Origin: Cohnella phaseoli
Lineage (GTDB): Bacteria > Bacillota > Bacilli > Paenibacillales > Paenibacillaceae
NCBI RefSeq assembly: GCF_003386235.1
Contig: NZ_QRDZ01000047.1
Coordinates: forward strand, 1 to 56,874
Direction of reading: 5' to 3'
DNA: 56,874 nucleotides
Numbering within the stretch: the first letter of the stretch is position 1; every line of letters starts with the position of its first letter. This document shows positions 37,001-44,478 of the stretch, one piece after another. The notes under the pieces were generated by a model. The model had not been told where the DNA came from, searched no databases, and saw only the letters and a program-made list of their open reading frames with translations. The position numbers were made by a program, and so were the translations under genes.

Positions 37001-38555
37001 GATTGCCGTCCAGCGCATAAGCGTTGGCGAACAGATACAGCTTGTACGAATCCGCCTTGCCCGCCAACACATCGGACAGCAGAACGATATCGTAAGGGGC
37101 CCCTGCCTTAGACAACTCCTCACGTATGAGCCTTAATCTCTCGTTCACGGACGAATCGGAGACGGATTGAACCATCTGCGAGAACTCGTCCACGACCAAT
37201 GCGATCTCCGCCCCCGATTTGCGAGGAAGGTTCACGGAGGCATCGGCCAATTGCTTCATCTTGCGGATTTCATTCGCCATGCGGGCATTGTTGAAGCCAC
37301 CGTATCCCGCATCGTCGTACCAATGGATACCGTAGGATTTCGTCAGAGCAAAAGCGAAGTTACGCCAAAGCAGGGCAACGGAGCCGTCGACGCCGTCGGA
37401 CAGCGGAGGAGCCCCATGCGTGTCCGTCCCGATATGCGTGGCGTAATCGTCCTCCCCAACGTAGAGCTTGCCATGCAGCCTGGCCGAATCCATCGCACCG
37501 TGAACGCTCGTGAATCCGTCCGCGAGGCTGCGATGTGTATAATCGAGCGGAGAATAGAGCAGATCGATGTCCGGGCTGTTCAGCAACGTTTCCAAGTCCA
37601 GTTCTCCGGAGAGCGGGCCGTATTGTCCGAATGCCAGCGTATAGCCGCTATATACGGCCATGAGCTTGTCCCGTGCCGTTTCCTCCTTGACGACGCCGGA
37701 CAGCTCGGCGACGAACTTCGACAATTGACCGTTTTGATACTGCACATAATCGATTACGCTGCGGTTCGTCGCGGGATTCAGGAAGGGATCGCCGCTTGCC
37801 TTGGACGGAATGGAAGCGGATTCAAACGTAACTGCGGAATCGCCCCAAGCCTGTCTGAGCTTGCCGATATCCGACTGATAAGCGATCTTCAGCCATTCGC
37901 GGAACGACGCCGTATTTCCGAGACTCCGATCAAAATCGCGATTCGCCCACGTATCGACGTTGAACCATTCGCCGGTGCTTCCTCCGCTAAGCATGTAACC
38001 GAGTATCCGATCTTTCATCGGACTGGCTTCATAACGGCGAATCTGCTCGCGCAGGAACAGCTCGGCCCGATTCCGCCACTCCTTGGACCCGTAAGAATTC
38101 GCTCCCCAAGAAGCGCCCGTATCCACATTCGTCTCGGCGGTATTTTCCCGGTCGAAGCCGAAGGAAAAATCCGTTCCCAGCCACAGGATCGGGAGGAAAT
38201 ACGCATTGGGGTCCTCCGCCGCGATTCGCTCCATCTCGGGCAGCCACACTTCCAGCGTAGGGAAGCCCGTTGTATGCCTAGGTTGATAGATACGTATGCC
38301 CGCATAAGAAGCCGTCTGCGTCATATTCGGATACCAGTCCCATTGGAACCAGCCCACGAGAGGCTGGGGGTTGCCGTTTACGTGAAGCGTAGGATTCCCG
38401 TTCAGCGTTTCGACCGTCGCGGTCTTGACAGGCTGGAAGCGCATGGGGTGTCCCCCCGCGCCTCCTTTCGCGTGCGCCTGATTGGAGCCCGGAAGAGCTA
38501 CGGAGCTTGCAACCCATAAGGAAAAGCAAATTACGAACGCGATTATCCGTTTCAT
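33945..38555 (-). CDS. Giant secreted glycoside hydrolase (beta-galactosidase-like, GH-A clan) with Ig-like domains
   Basis: 1536 residues. Signal peptide about 1-29 (IIAFVICFSLWVASSVALPG). About 45-470 looks like a TIM barrel related to GH42/GH35-type beta-galactosidases: LVGWFQWDWYPNMTQTASY at the start, LGYMLSGGSTGEWFNVD (possible acid/base E) and GKLYVGEDDYATH (possible nucleophile E). A flavodoxin-like segment follows (EIALVVDEFSQMV, YDIVLLSDVL), like the trimerisation domain of GH42. The rest holds several Big_2-type Ig-like modules (TWTSSDESVASITTSGQLSV; SSRPDLVAVSPQGEVTALAK; WQSDQPDVVAVENGRATGLK) and beta-rich modules between them. The last 25 residues (GACGHNQSQGKGRGE and onward) look out of frame. 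Exact family uncertain. Confidence 0.8.
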   Translation of the reverse strand: MKRIIAFVICFSLWVASSVALPGSNQAHAKGGAGGHPMRFQPVKTATVETLNGNPTLHVNGNPQPLVGWFQWDWYPNMTQTASYAGIRIYQPRHTTGFPTLEVWLPEMERIAAEDPNAYFLPILWLGTDFSFGFDRENTAETNVDTGASWGANSYGSKEWRNRAELFLREQIRRYEASPMKDRILGYMLSGGSTGEWFNVDTWANRDFDRSLGNTASFREWLKIAYQSDIGKLRQAWGDSAVTFESASIPSKASGDPFLNPATNRSVIDYVQYQNGQLSKFVAELSGVVKEETARDKLMAVYSGYTLAFGQYGPLSGELDLETLLNSPDIDLLYSPLDYTHRSLADGFTSVHGAMDSARLHGKLYVGEDDYATHIGTDTHGAPPLSDGVDGSVALLWRNFAFALTKSYGIHWYDDAGYGGFNNARMANEIRKMKQLADASVNLPRKSGAEIALVVDEFSQMVQSVSDSSVNERLRLIREELSKAGAPYDIVLLSDVLAGKADSYKLYLFANAYALDGNQRIALNQWDRSGKTIVWLYASGYWKRNTLGPDRRSADQIEEVTGFATEESAPRSYRIEAIGDPAEPLLAGIAQGEELGGSVTQIPMFSAEDSSGVRVLGRTDAQVTAAYRTNSGGGMEVWIGSPSISSVQLYRNLADAAGVHLYSRTGLQVNANESFTAVTHPAAGTDTIYFADAKPKYDIMNDRTVHPDPDGKLSVTTAGPQTLVFYNGKKSDLHLKGDHAYATTLAKLVVRVSGETLEHQQLEANQPRTLEVIAGSLLSLDVTGITPDGYYFYRDEMAGAPTWTSSDESVASITTSGQLSVHAQGQTVITATLGGISGSLVIKVKQPSEQSLLLLLENATWSTWSMTNGWHPFTFGAGNGYGTAKAMANVVSENGQTYSGVYRYEPLQSGEQVSGSLDSLQIPNKNGVKAVATFRYPQGTPEGTYNSLILEGYKEGGAGSLFVLQKDLSVTGAGTTMEADLSAFAGQKIRIDVNVRNKSVTAITYGKVDLTELKLVYEDEAPQKKLQSLAFAEKNKTLQAGSTEALAVQMIYSDGSKEAWTSTTGAAFHSSRPDLVAVSPQGEVTALAKGTAEITLVTNEFVARSYVHVIGDDFTYTDLLSVYADEGTWTVEPTYAAFPFGSSTAYGGASRPASVTMEDGQTYTNPILFAGSASGTGINGRIAMQVPDEQEVHLTGKFGFLHNPEYEGREAIFYMRSWDAKQPFYNSYPVTYDGRLGTFDIDVSKFRGQTLENTDIFMLKADGIALEVGLVELGFRVKQPAQSEAVGLLATQPYSKLGIGDETGLAVTELTDSGVFQAPSLPVVWQSDQPDVVAVENGRATGLKPGVAIVRANMGSVRAEMIVEVRPNGLTMGQAADPYRWTALERLSQFALKEANTPYRYVGLRLREPVMPVPIINQPQQEVQTNSRNFTITGTSAAGSRVQIWLDRNGNGWLDDEDTFVGERQLGSAETAFAIKLHFEGEGAWRYLVTGANRIGERSAERALPVLNYVRGSAGACGHNQSQGKGRGECSFGLDP

Positions 38556-38588
38556 TTTCCATTCCTCCTCAAGTTGATGTTGCTTGCG

Positions 38589-41015
38589 TCATCCGACCGG
38601 CGTCCCGGATAAATGCATATCGATCGCGATCTCGAAAGGGTTCGCCTCCGATACCGTCAGCGTTTGGCCGTTCGGCAGCTCTACGGTTACCGGAACATCC
38701 TTAGGCCCCCGCACAAGCAAGCGGAATCGGCCTTCGCCGTCCAATTCCCATTTGACGTACACCGGCCCGGCCGCGGTCGCCACCGTGCCCTCCGCCCACG
38801 ACAGATGACCTAGCCGAGGCGACACTCTAATGCGTTTGAATCCCGGCTCGTCCGGTTTGACGCCCAATATCTCCGCTGGAAACTCGTAGAGGGGAGTCGC
38901 TCCCCAGCCATGGCAGTCGCTTCTCTGGGAGACGGGATCCTCGACCCAAGTCGTCAGGTTCAGATCCGCCAGACGTCTCCAAATGTCCCATAAAGCAAAC
39001 GATTGCTCGTACAACCCCGTCTCCGACAACGCTCGGAATAGGAAGAACGCCATTGCGTACGAGACGAAGGGCAACGACTTATCCTGCATCGTCGCTTCCA
39101 TGAGCTCGCGCGCTTCCGCTCCGCGCACTGTACCGGACAATACCGACCAGATTTGGGCGTGCTGTGAATATTCCTCCGAATCAGGCCCGTCTTTGAACAT
39201 CCGTTTATTCTCCGACCAGCAATGCAAGCGGATTGCGGCGTTGACGCTATTCGACCTTTGTCTATATTCTTCCGCCGTAGCCGTTCTGCCCGCATAGGAG
39301 TTCAGTTCCGCGGCTGCCTGCAAAGCCGCCGAGTATAACATGCTGATGACAGTAATCGGCCCCTTCCGACCAGCGGTGGGTACACCTGCGGTGTCTCGCC
39401 ATTGCTCGACCCAATCAACGAAGGACCAATACTGCGGGGGCATGCGACCGACGATCCTCCGTTCATCCAGATGCCGTTCGAACCATCCTAGCACCGCGTC
39501 CATCGTAGGCAAATACTGACGCACCAGCTCCAGATCGGCAAAATAACGGTAATGGTCGTGAACCATCATGATCCAATAAGCTGCAAACCCAGGAATCACC
39601 TGCGGATAAAGCGAGGGATATCGGCTTTGCAGCATGCCGTTCGGAAGCAAGGAGCTGTGAAAATCGAACATTGCTTTGCGGGCAAGACGATCGTCTGCGC
39701 TTAAATGATAGGTAAACAAGACTTGAAGTCTCGTATCCATCGCATACTGCATCTGTTCGTAAAAAGGGCAATCCTCGTACGTCTCGTGCATGCAGCGTTT
39801 TAACGTATTGATGCTGATATCCCACAATCGGCGGAACGACTCGTCCGAGCTGCGGAAATCCGCCTTGATCTCTAGCGGATAACCGGTCTCGCGATATAAG
39901 AATCGTTCAATGACGATCGGCTCCTCGCCCGCCTCGACCTGAAGCCGCACGAACCGGAACGTCCGAAACCAGAAGGGCTCGTAAATCTCGCAACGATTCT
40001 TCGCGAGTTCCCCATATCCGGCGACGACGTAAATATCCTCCTCTCCGAGCAAAATGCCCTTCGAAGCGTCGTCCCGCACCCCTTTATTGCGGCGTATCGT
40101 GGATTCCGAGGCATCCTCGTAGCATTCCGCGCACAGGATGCGGATTCGGCTTCCCCTTCCGCCGGTTAAGGCCAAGCGCAAATAACCCGTCGTTAGCTCG
40201 TTCGCATCCAATTCGATCGTGAATCGTTCGCCCGCCGCCACTTGGAAGCTTTGCTGCCTGTCTTCTTTCTCCAAGAGATAGAAGACAGGCACCGATTCTT
40301 GGGCGCCCTCCATTTTCGCTATTGAGCGGAAACCGCGTTCTTCTTCAAACAAGGAAGGAATGGGACGCGGAGTTAGCGGCCATGGCGTAAGCTGTCCGTA
40401 CGTATCGTCATAAGCTGCGGCGATTTCCATCGCATTGTGCCAATGTCGATCGTCATATCGCGTTTCTTCCCAACCGTGCGGCAACGCCGCCCCATCCACT
40501 CGCTCGACGCCGCCGACATACAGCGTTTCCAACTCGCCGGGATGGAACGACAGCGCTCGGTCCTCTAGATAAAGCCACTCCGCTCCGCTGTCGAGCGACA
40601 TGATAACGCAACCATTATGATCAACGAGATCCCCCTCCAAGAAAAAAGCCCCCGTATTGGAACGCCAAATGGATGCAGGTCCGCCTACGCCCAACGCGAA
40701 GGGCTCCGAAACGGAGAAATGCAGCACCTTGGCCGCGAGCGCATTCATTCCCGGCCGCAAGCGATCGGTCAGGTCGACCGTCTCGTAATGATGGGTGTTG
40801 CGGTCCCCTTTGCATGGCCCGACCGACACCGATTCGCCGTTCAGATACAAGCGGTAACGGCTGTCGGCGGATACCTGCACGACCAGCCTGGCACCGTCCG
40901 CGGGAACCGCGAAGCTTCTGCGAAAATAGACGAGCTCGTGGTTCCCCTCCGTCGATGCGAAATCCGTTCTTTTCTTCCATATCCATTTGGCCTTCCATGC
41001 CTTATACTGCTCCAT
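38589..41015 (-). CDS. GH78-like alpha-L-rhamnosidase
   Basis: 808 residues. N-terminal beta domains (KWIWKKRTDF, YFRRSFAVPADGA, YRLYLNGESVSVGPCKGDRN) are followed by the (alpha/alpha)6 barrel with the GH78-like acid motif YEDCPFYEQMQYAMDTR, AAYWIMMVHDHY, YWSFVDWVEQW and the late SDCHGWGATPLYEFPAEILG. The usual GH78 motif is DCPxRxE/GW.GD; this variant has FYEQMQY, a divergent subgroup. It would release terminal L-rhamnose or a similar sugar. No signal peptide, so it probably acts on imported oligosaccharides. It lies 71 bp after the second permease gene and 33 bp before the giant glycosidase gene. Confidence 0.85.
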   Translation of the reverse strand: MEQYKAWKAKWIWKKRTDFASTEGNHELVYFRRSFAVPADGARLVVQVSADSRYRLYLNGESVSVGPCKGDRNTHHYETVDLTDRLRPGMNALAAKVLHFSVSEPFALGVGGPASIWRSNTGAFFLEGDLVDHNGCVIMSLDSGAEWLYLEDRALSFHPGELETLYVGGVERVDGAALPHGWEETRYDDRHWHNAMEIAAAYDDTYGQLTPWPLTPRPIPSLFEEERGFRSIAKMEGAQESVPVFYLLEKEDRQQSFQVAAGERFTIELDANELTTGYLRLALTGGRGSRIRILCAECYEDASESTIRRNKGVRDDASKGILLGEEDIYVVAGYGELAKNRCEIYEPFWFRTFRFVRLQVEAGEEPIVIERFLYRETGYPLEIKADFRSSDESFRRLWDISINTLKRCMHETYEDCPFYEQMQYAMDTRLQVLFTYHLSADDRLARKAMFDFHSSLLPNGMLQSRYPSLYPQVIPGFAAYWIMMVHDHYRYFADLELVRQYLPTMDAVLGWFERHLDERRIVGRMPPQYWSFVDWVEQWRDTAGVPTAGRKGPITVISMLYSAALQAAAELNSYAGRTATAEEYRQRSNSVNAAIRLHCWSENKRMFKDGPDSEEYSQHAQIWSVLSGTVRGAEARELMEATMQDKSLPFVSYAMAFFLFRALSETGLYEQSFALWDIWRRLADLNLTTWVEDPVSQRSDCHGWGATPLYEFPAEILGVKPDEPGFKRIRVSPRLGHLSWAEGTVATAAGPVYVKWELDGEGRFRLLVRGPKDVPVTVELPNGQTLTVSEANPFEIAIDMHLSGTPVG

Positions 41016-41086
41016 TTTAACCTCCTGCGCTTAACTAACGACTACTGGATGATCAACTAAGTATGAAATTCTTGTTCCGTCGATGG

Positions 41087-41920
41087 CTATAACTTAACGG
41101 CGCCGCTGGTCATGCCCGTAATGAATTGCCGGGAAGCTACGATGAAAAATAGCAGCAACGGCAGACTGGTAATGATATATCCGGCAAACAGCGGGCCGAC
41201 TTGCTCGTTGTATTGCGAAGTAAATGTTAAGAGACCAACCGCCACGGTCTTCTTGGCATCGTCGGTCAATACGATGGAAGGCAAAATAATATCATTCCAA
41301 GTATTGAGAATGTTCAAAATCACGAGCGTCGTAATGATCGGACGGCTAAGCGGAACTGCGATTCTCATAAACGATTGAAAGAGGGATGCCCCGTCGATAT
41401 ACGCAGCCTCGAACAGCTCTCCCGGAAGCTTCTCCATGAAACCTCGCATTAAGAAGATACCGAACGGAACGCCACCCGCGATATAAGGACCGATTAGCCC
41501 CCAACTGGAATCGATCAACCGCAGGTCTCGGATCAGGATGAACAGCGGAATTAAAGACAGAATACCGGGAATCATCATTAGTGAAATGATAATATAGAAG
41601 ATCGTCTCCCTAAGCGGAAACTTAAAGCGTGCAAGAACGAATCCGCTGATCGATGACAAGATCACGATGCCTAACGTCGCCGCTGCGGTAACGATCACCG
41701 TATTCAGCATAAAGGGGCGAACCGTTTCCCAGGCGAGCGTGTAATTTTCAAAGTGAAAAGGAAGAGTGATTCCCCATGGATTATGGGTATCCTGATTGAA
41801 GTTTTTGAAGCTCTTGAATATCATCGAGATAAACGGGTACACCGTCAGCAATAGTAAAATCCATAATACAAGATACAAGCCAAGTTGACCTGCCGGGAAC
41901 CGCCTGGATAATCCCTTCAT
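41087..41920 (-). CDS. Carbohydrate ABC transporter permease (MalG type)
   Basis: 277 residues with six membrane helices. The EAA loop that contacts the ATPase reads EAAYIDGASLFQSFMRIAVPLSRP, here quoted from E159 on, with the conserved G. The ending GMTSGAVKL is typical of MalG-like subunits. It forms the channel with the permease encoded just upstream (19-bp gap). No ATPase gene is in the locus; these systems usually share a general MsmX-type ATPase. Confidence 0.92.
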   Translation of the reverse strand: MKGLSRRFPAGQLGLYLVLWILLLLTVYPFISMIFKSFKNFNQDTHNPWGITLPFHFENYTLAWETVRPFMLNTVIVTAAATLGIVILSSISGFVLARFKFPLRETIFYIIISLMMIPGILSLIPLFILIRDLRLIDSSWGLIGPYIAGGVPFGIFLMRGFMEKLPGELFEAAYIDGASLFQSFMRIAVPLSRPIITTLVILNILNTWNDIILPSIVLTDDAKKTVAVGLLTFTSQYNEQVGPLFAGYIITSLPLLLFFIVASRQFITGMTSGAVKL

Positions 41921-41939
41921 AAATATCGTTCCTCCGAAT

Positions 41940-42818
41940 CTATTGATCCGCTTTGATAAATTTCATGTTAATAAACGTGATAGCAAGAATAACGATAAAA
42001 ATAACGAAACCGATCATCGATGCGTACCCGAAATTGCTGTAAGAGAAAGCCTGTTCGTACATGAGCCAGCCCGGCACTGCCGTTGCCGAACCCGGACCGC
42101 CTTTCGTCAATACGAGCTGAACGCCAAAGCCTTGCAAGCCTCCGATGATGCCCAACACGATCATCAGCTTGATCTGGCCGGTTACGAGGGGCAAATCGAT
42201 TCGCAAGAAACGACTGACTCCGACCGCTCCTTCTACCTTCGCAGCCTCGATGACCTCTTGGGAGATGCTTTGAAATCCCGCTAAGTAAATGAGAAATCCC
42301 AGTCCCGCTACCCATGGAAAACCGATTAGCACGATGGAGGAGAGTGCCATAGCGGGATCTCCCAGCCATCCGTATTCATGAGGCAGGCCTAGAGAAGCGA
42401 GCACTGTGTTGAACAAGCCGGTCAACGGATCCATTAAGCTTTTCCACAGCAGTAACACGACGACTCCGGGAACTACCATCGGCAAGATAAACATATAACG
42501 GAAAAATGCGGACATGCCGCTATTTTTCAAATTGAATACGAACGCCGCCCCGAGCAGACTCATCGCATTGCCGGTGATCAAACCTGCGATCAGCAGGAAA
42601 AGCATATTCCAGACCGAATCTATCAAGAAGGAATCTTCCAGCATATACTTGAAATTCTGTAACCCGATCCATTCGGCCGTCGCTCCATTCCAGTTCGTAA
42701 AAGCATGGTAGAGCGCGGACAACGGAGGGTAAAATCCGAAGATAAGCAGAATCGCCAGCGTCGGTAATAGAAATAAATAATAGAGCCTCGCCTGGTATAA
42801 CCGCTTAATGTACCCCAT
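41940..42818 (-). CDS. Carbohydrate ABC transporter permease (MalF/LplB type)
   Basis: 292 residues from the ATG at 42818 (MGYIKRLYQARLYYLFLLPT), which has AGGAGAAG upstream. A longer frame reaches into the binding-protein gene and was rejected. Six membrane helices; the EAA loop is EVIEAAKVEGAVGVSRFLRI. It pairs with the MalG-type subunit downstream. A strong hairpin (42850-42896) separates it from the binding-protein gene. Confidence 0.9.
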   Translation of the reverse strand: MGYIKRLYQARLYYLFLLPTLAILLIFGFYPPLSALYHAFTNWNGATAEWIGLQNFKYMLEDSFLIDSVWNMLFLLIAGLITGNAMSLLGAAFVFNLKNSGMSAFFRYMFILPMVVPGVVVLLLWKSLMDPLTGLFNTVLASLGLPHEYGWLGDPAMALSSIVLIGFPWVAGLGFLIYLAGFQSISQEVIEAAKVEGAVGVSRFLRIDLPLVTGQIKLMIVLGIIGGLQGFGVQLVLTKGGPGSATAVPGWLMYEQAFSYSNFGYASMIGFVIFIVILAITFINMKFIKADQ

Positions 42819-42849
42819 ACGATCTTCTCCTGTCCAAAGACGATATTCG

Positions 42850-42896
42850 ATGACAGCGGCGAAGCGCATTGCATCCCTGCGCTTCGCCGCTGTCAT
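42850..42896 (-). promoter_or_regulatory. Perfect 19-bp intercistronic hairpin after the binding-protein gene
   Basis: Bases 42850-42868 are the exact reverse complement of 42878-42896; the loop is TTGCATCCC. On the minus strand no U-run follows, so it is more likely an RNA-stabilising or processing element than a terminator. It would raise the level of binding-protein mRNA relative to the permeases. Confidence 0.7.
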
Positions 42897-42903
42897 TACT
42901 GCC

Positions 42904-44409
42904 TTACCACTTCGATTCGTCGTATTTATGCTGCTGAACGATGCCATCGACGCTTTTCTTCATTGATTTCTCAAGCTCGACGAGCAGTTTGTCCAAACTG
43001 ATCGAACCTAACAAATAGTCGACGGAAAGCTTTTCATACGCTTGCCCGTACTCGGAACCCGCAAGTACCGCGGCATAGAAGGCCCCCCAAGTCAAATATC
43101 CGTCTTTATAATCCTGCTGAAATTGGTCGTACATCGGTTTGAACATCTCCACTGCTTCGGCGCCGTTCGCAGCCGGGATGGCCGCTTGCAGATTGTTGAC
43201 CAGGCGTGCGTTATTTTTCGGCGTAGTTAGGTACATCAGGAAGTCGGCCGCCAAATCGGCCGTTCCTTTCTTTGCAGCCGAGTTGGTCAACTGCCATGCC
43301 GTTGCATACCCTGCCGTGCCGCGAATCGTATTGGCTCCGCCATAAGCAGACTCTTCCTGCGACAGAATCGGGAACGGCATTGTGCCGTATTCAAACTTGC
43401 GCTCTTTATCGTCCTGGACGTTGCGCATATGAATGCCTACCGCTTCGATCATGGCTACTTTCCCGGTCACGAACGCTTTGTAGGCATCAATGCTGTTCCA
43501 ACCGTTCGGATATCCGTCCGCCTTCTCTTTCTTCAGCTTATAATACTCGCGGTTTTCGGGAGAATCGACTTGGTATAAGCCCTTCTTGTAGGCGCGGACG
43601 AATTCTTCCTGATCGACGATGCCGTTCGGCGTAAGCACGTCCCACTCCTTGATCTTGTTGGCGAAAACAGCCGTTTCGAGCGTAATGTCGGACCAACGAT
43701 AAATCGGCATATAGGAAGCGATGCCGATCCCCTTCAACTTCTGCTGAGCATCGAAAAATTCCGTATACGTGACGGGTGGCTTGTCGATGCCGGCTTTCGC
43801 GAACAATTCTTTATTGTAGATAATGCCGATTGGAACCGCATCGATCGGAATATAATACACCTGACCGTCGCCGGACCTGTTCAGCCAAGACTCGTTGTAG
43901 AGATCTTTCCATTTCGCATTGCCTTCCGCATAAGGATTAGGCATATCCAAGTACTTATCAAAAGGCAGCACCCAGCCCTTAGGATAATCCTCGTCCTTGA
44001 ACGTTCCGATTTGATAAATAATATCTGCGGCCGTTCCCGCGGCCAACTGTGCGACCGCCACTTTACGATCTTTGGACTTCGTCGGGGACAGAATTTCGAT
44101 TTTCGCTTCCGGATGAAGCTTCTCCCATTCGTCCGCCAGTACCCGAATCTCGTTGTAAGGATGCGGATTGGCGTCGGACTTCTCCATGCTCGTCGTCGGA
44201 GCATAGTCGGTGAAATCTCCACCCGGATCGACGACGATTACTTTTTTCTCAGTAGGCGCCTTGCTTGAACTGTCGACATTCGTAGACTCGCTTGCACCGG
44301 CGCTCGGCTTCGATTCGTTGCCCCCGGAACCTGAGCTGCATGCGGATAACACCAAGGTTGTCGACAAGGCGACAGCTAACGATTGATGCCACTTTTTAGA
44401 CCAGAACAT
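42904..44409 (-). CDS. Sugar-binding lipoprotein of an ABC importer
   Basis: 501 residues. Lipoprotein signal peptide with lipobox LSAC (cysteine about residue 24), followed by a Ser/Gly/Lys linker. The body is a family 1 extracellular solute-binding protein: LADEWEKLHPEAKIEI, AAGTAADIIYQIG, GIIYNKELFAKAGIDKPPVT, and AFVTGKVAMIEAVG. It is anchored outside the membrane and delivers oligosaccharide to the two permeases. A LacI-type operator lies 27-42 bp before its start, so it can be controlled apart from the GH13 gene upstream. Confidence 0.93.
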   Translation of the reverse strand: MFWSKKWHQSLAVALSTTLVLSACSSGSGGNESKPSAGASESTNVDSSSKAPTEKKVIVVDPGGDFTDYAPTTSMEKSDANPHPYNEIRVLADEWEKLHPEAKIEILSPTKSKDRKVAVAQLAAGTAADIIYQIGTFKDEDYPKGWVLPFDKYLDMPNPYAEGNAKWKDLYNESWLNRSGDGQVYYIPIDAVPIGIIYNKELFAKAGIDKPPVTYTEFFDAQQKLKGIGIASYMPIYRWSDITLETAVFANKIKEWDVLTPNGIVDQEEFVRAYKKGLYQVDSPENREYYKLKKEKADGYPNGWNSIDAYKAFVTGKVAMIEAVGIHMRNVQDDKERKFEYGTMPFPILSQEESAYGGANTIRGTAGYATAWQLTNSAAKKGTADLAADFLMYLTTPKNNARLVNNLQAAIPAANGAEAVEMFKPMYDQFQQDYKDGYLTWGAFYAAVLAGSEYGQAYEKLSVDYLLGSISLDKLLVELEKSMKKSVDGIVQQHKYDESKW

Positions 44410-44435
44410 TGAATGACCCCCATATTTTCGATATT

Positions 44436-44451
44436 ATGGTAACGCAACCAT
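44436..44451. promoter_or_regulatory. LacI-family operator before the binding-protein gene
   Basis: ATGGTAACGCAACCAT, a 16-bp palindrome of form ATGGTnnCGnnACCAT. Two further copies lie at 46864-46879 and 48012-48027. Confidence 0.75.
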
Positions 44452-44478
44452 TTCACTTGATAGAGAGGCTCTCCCGCC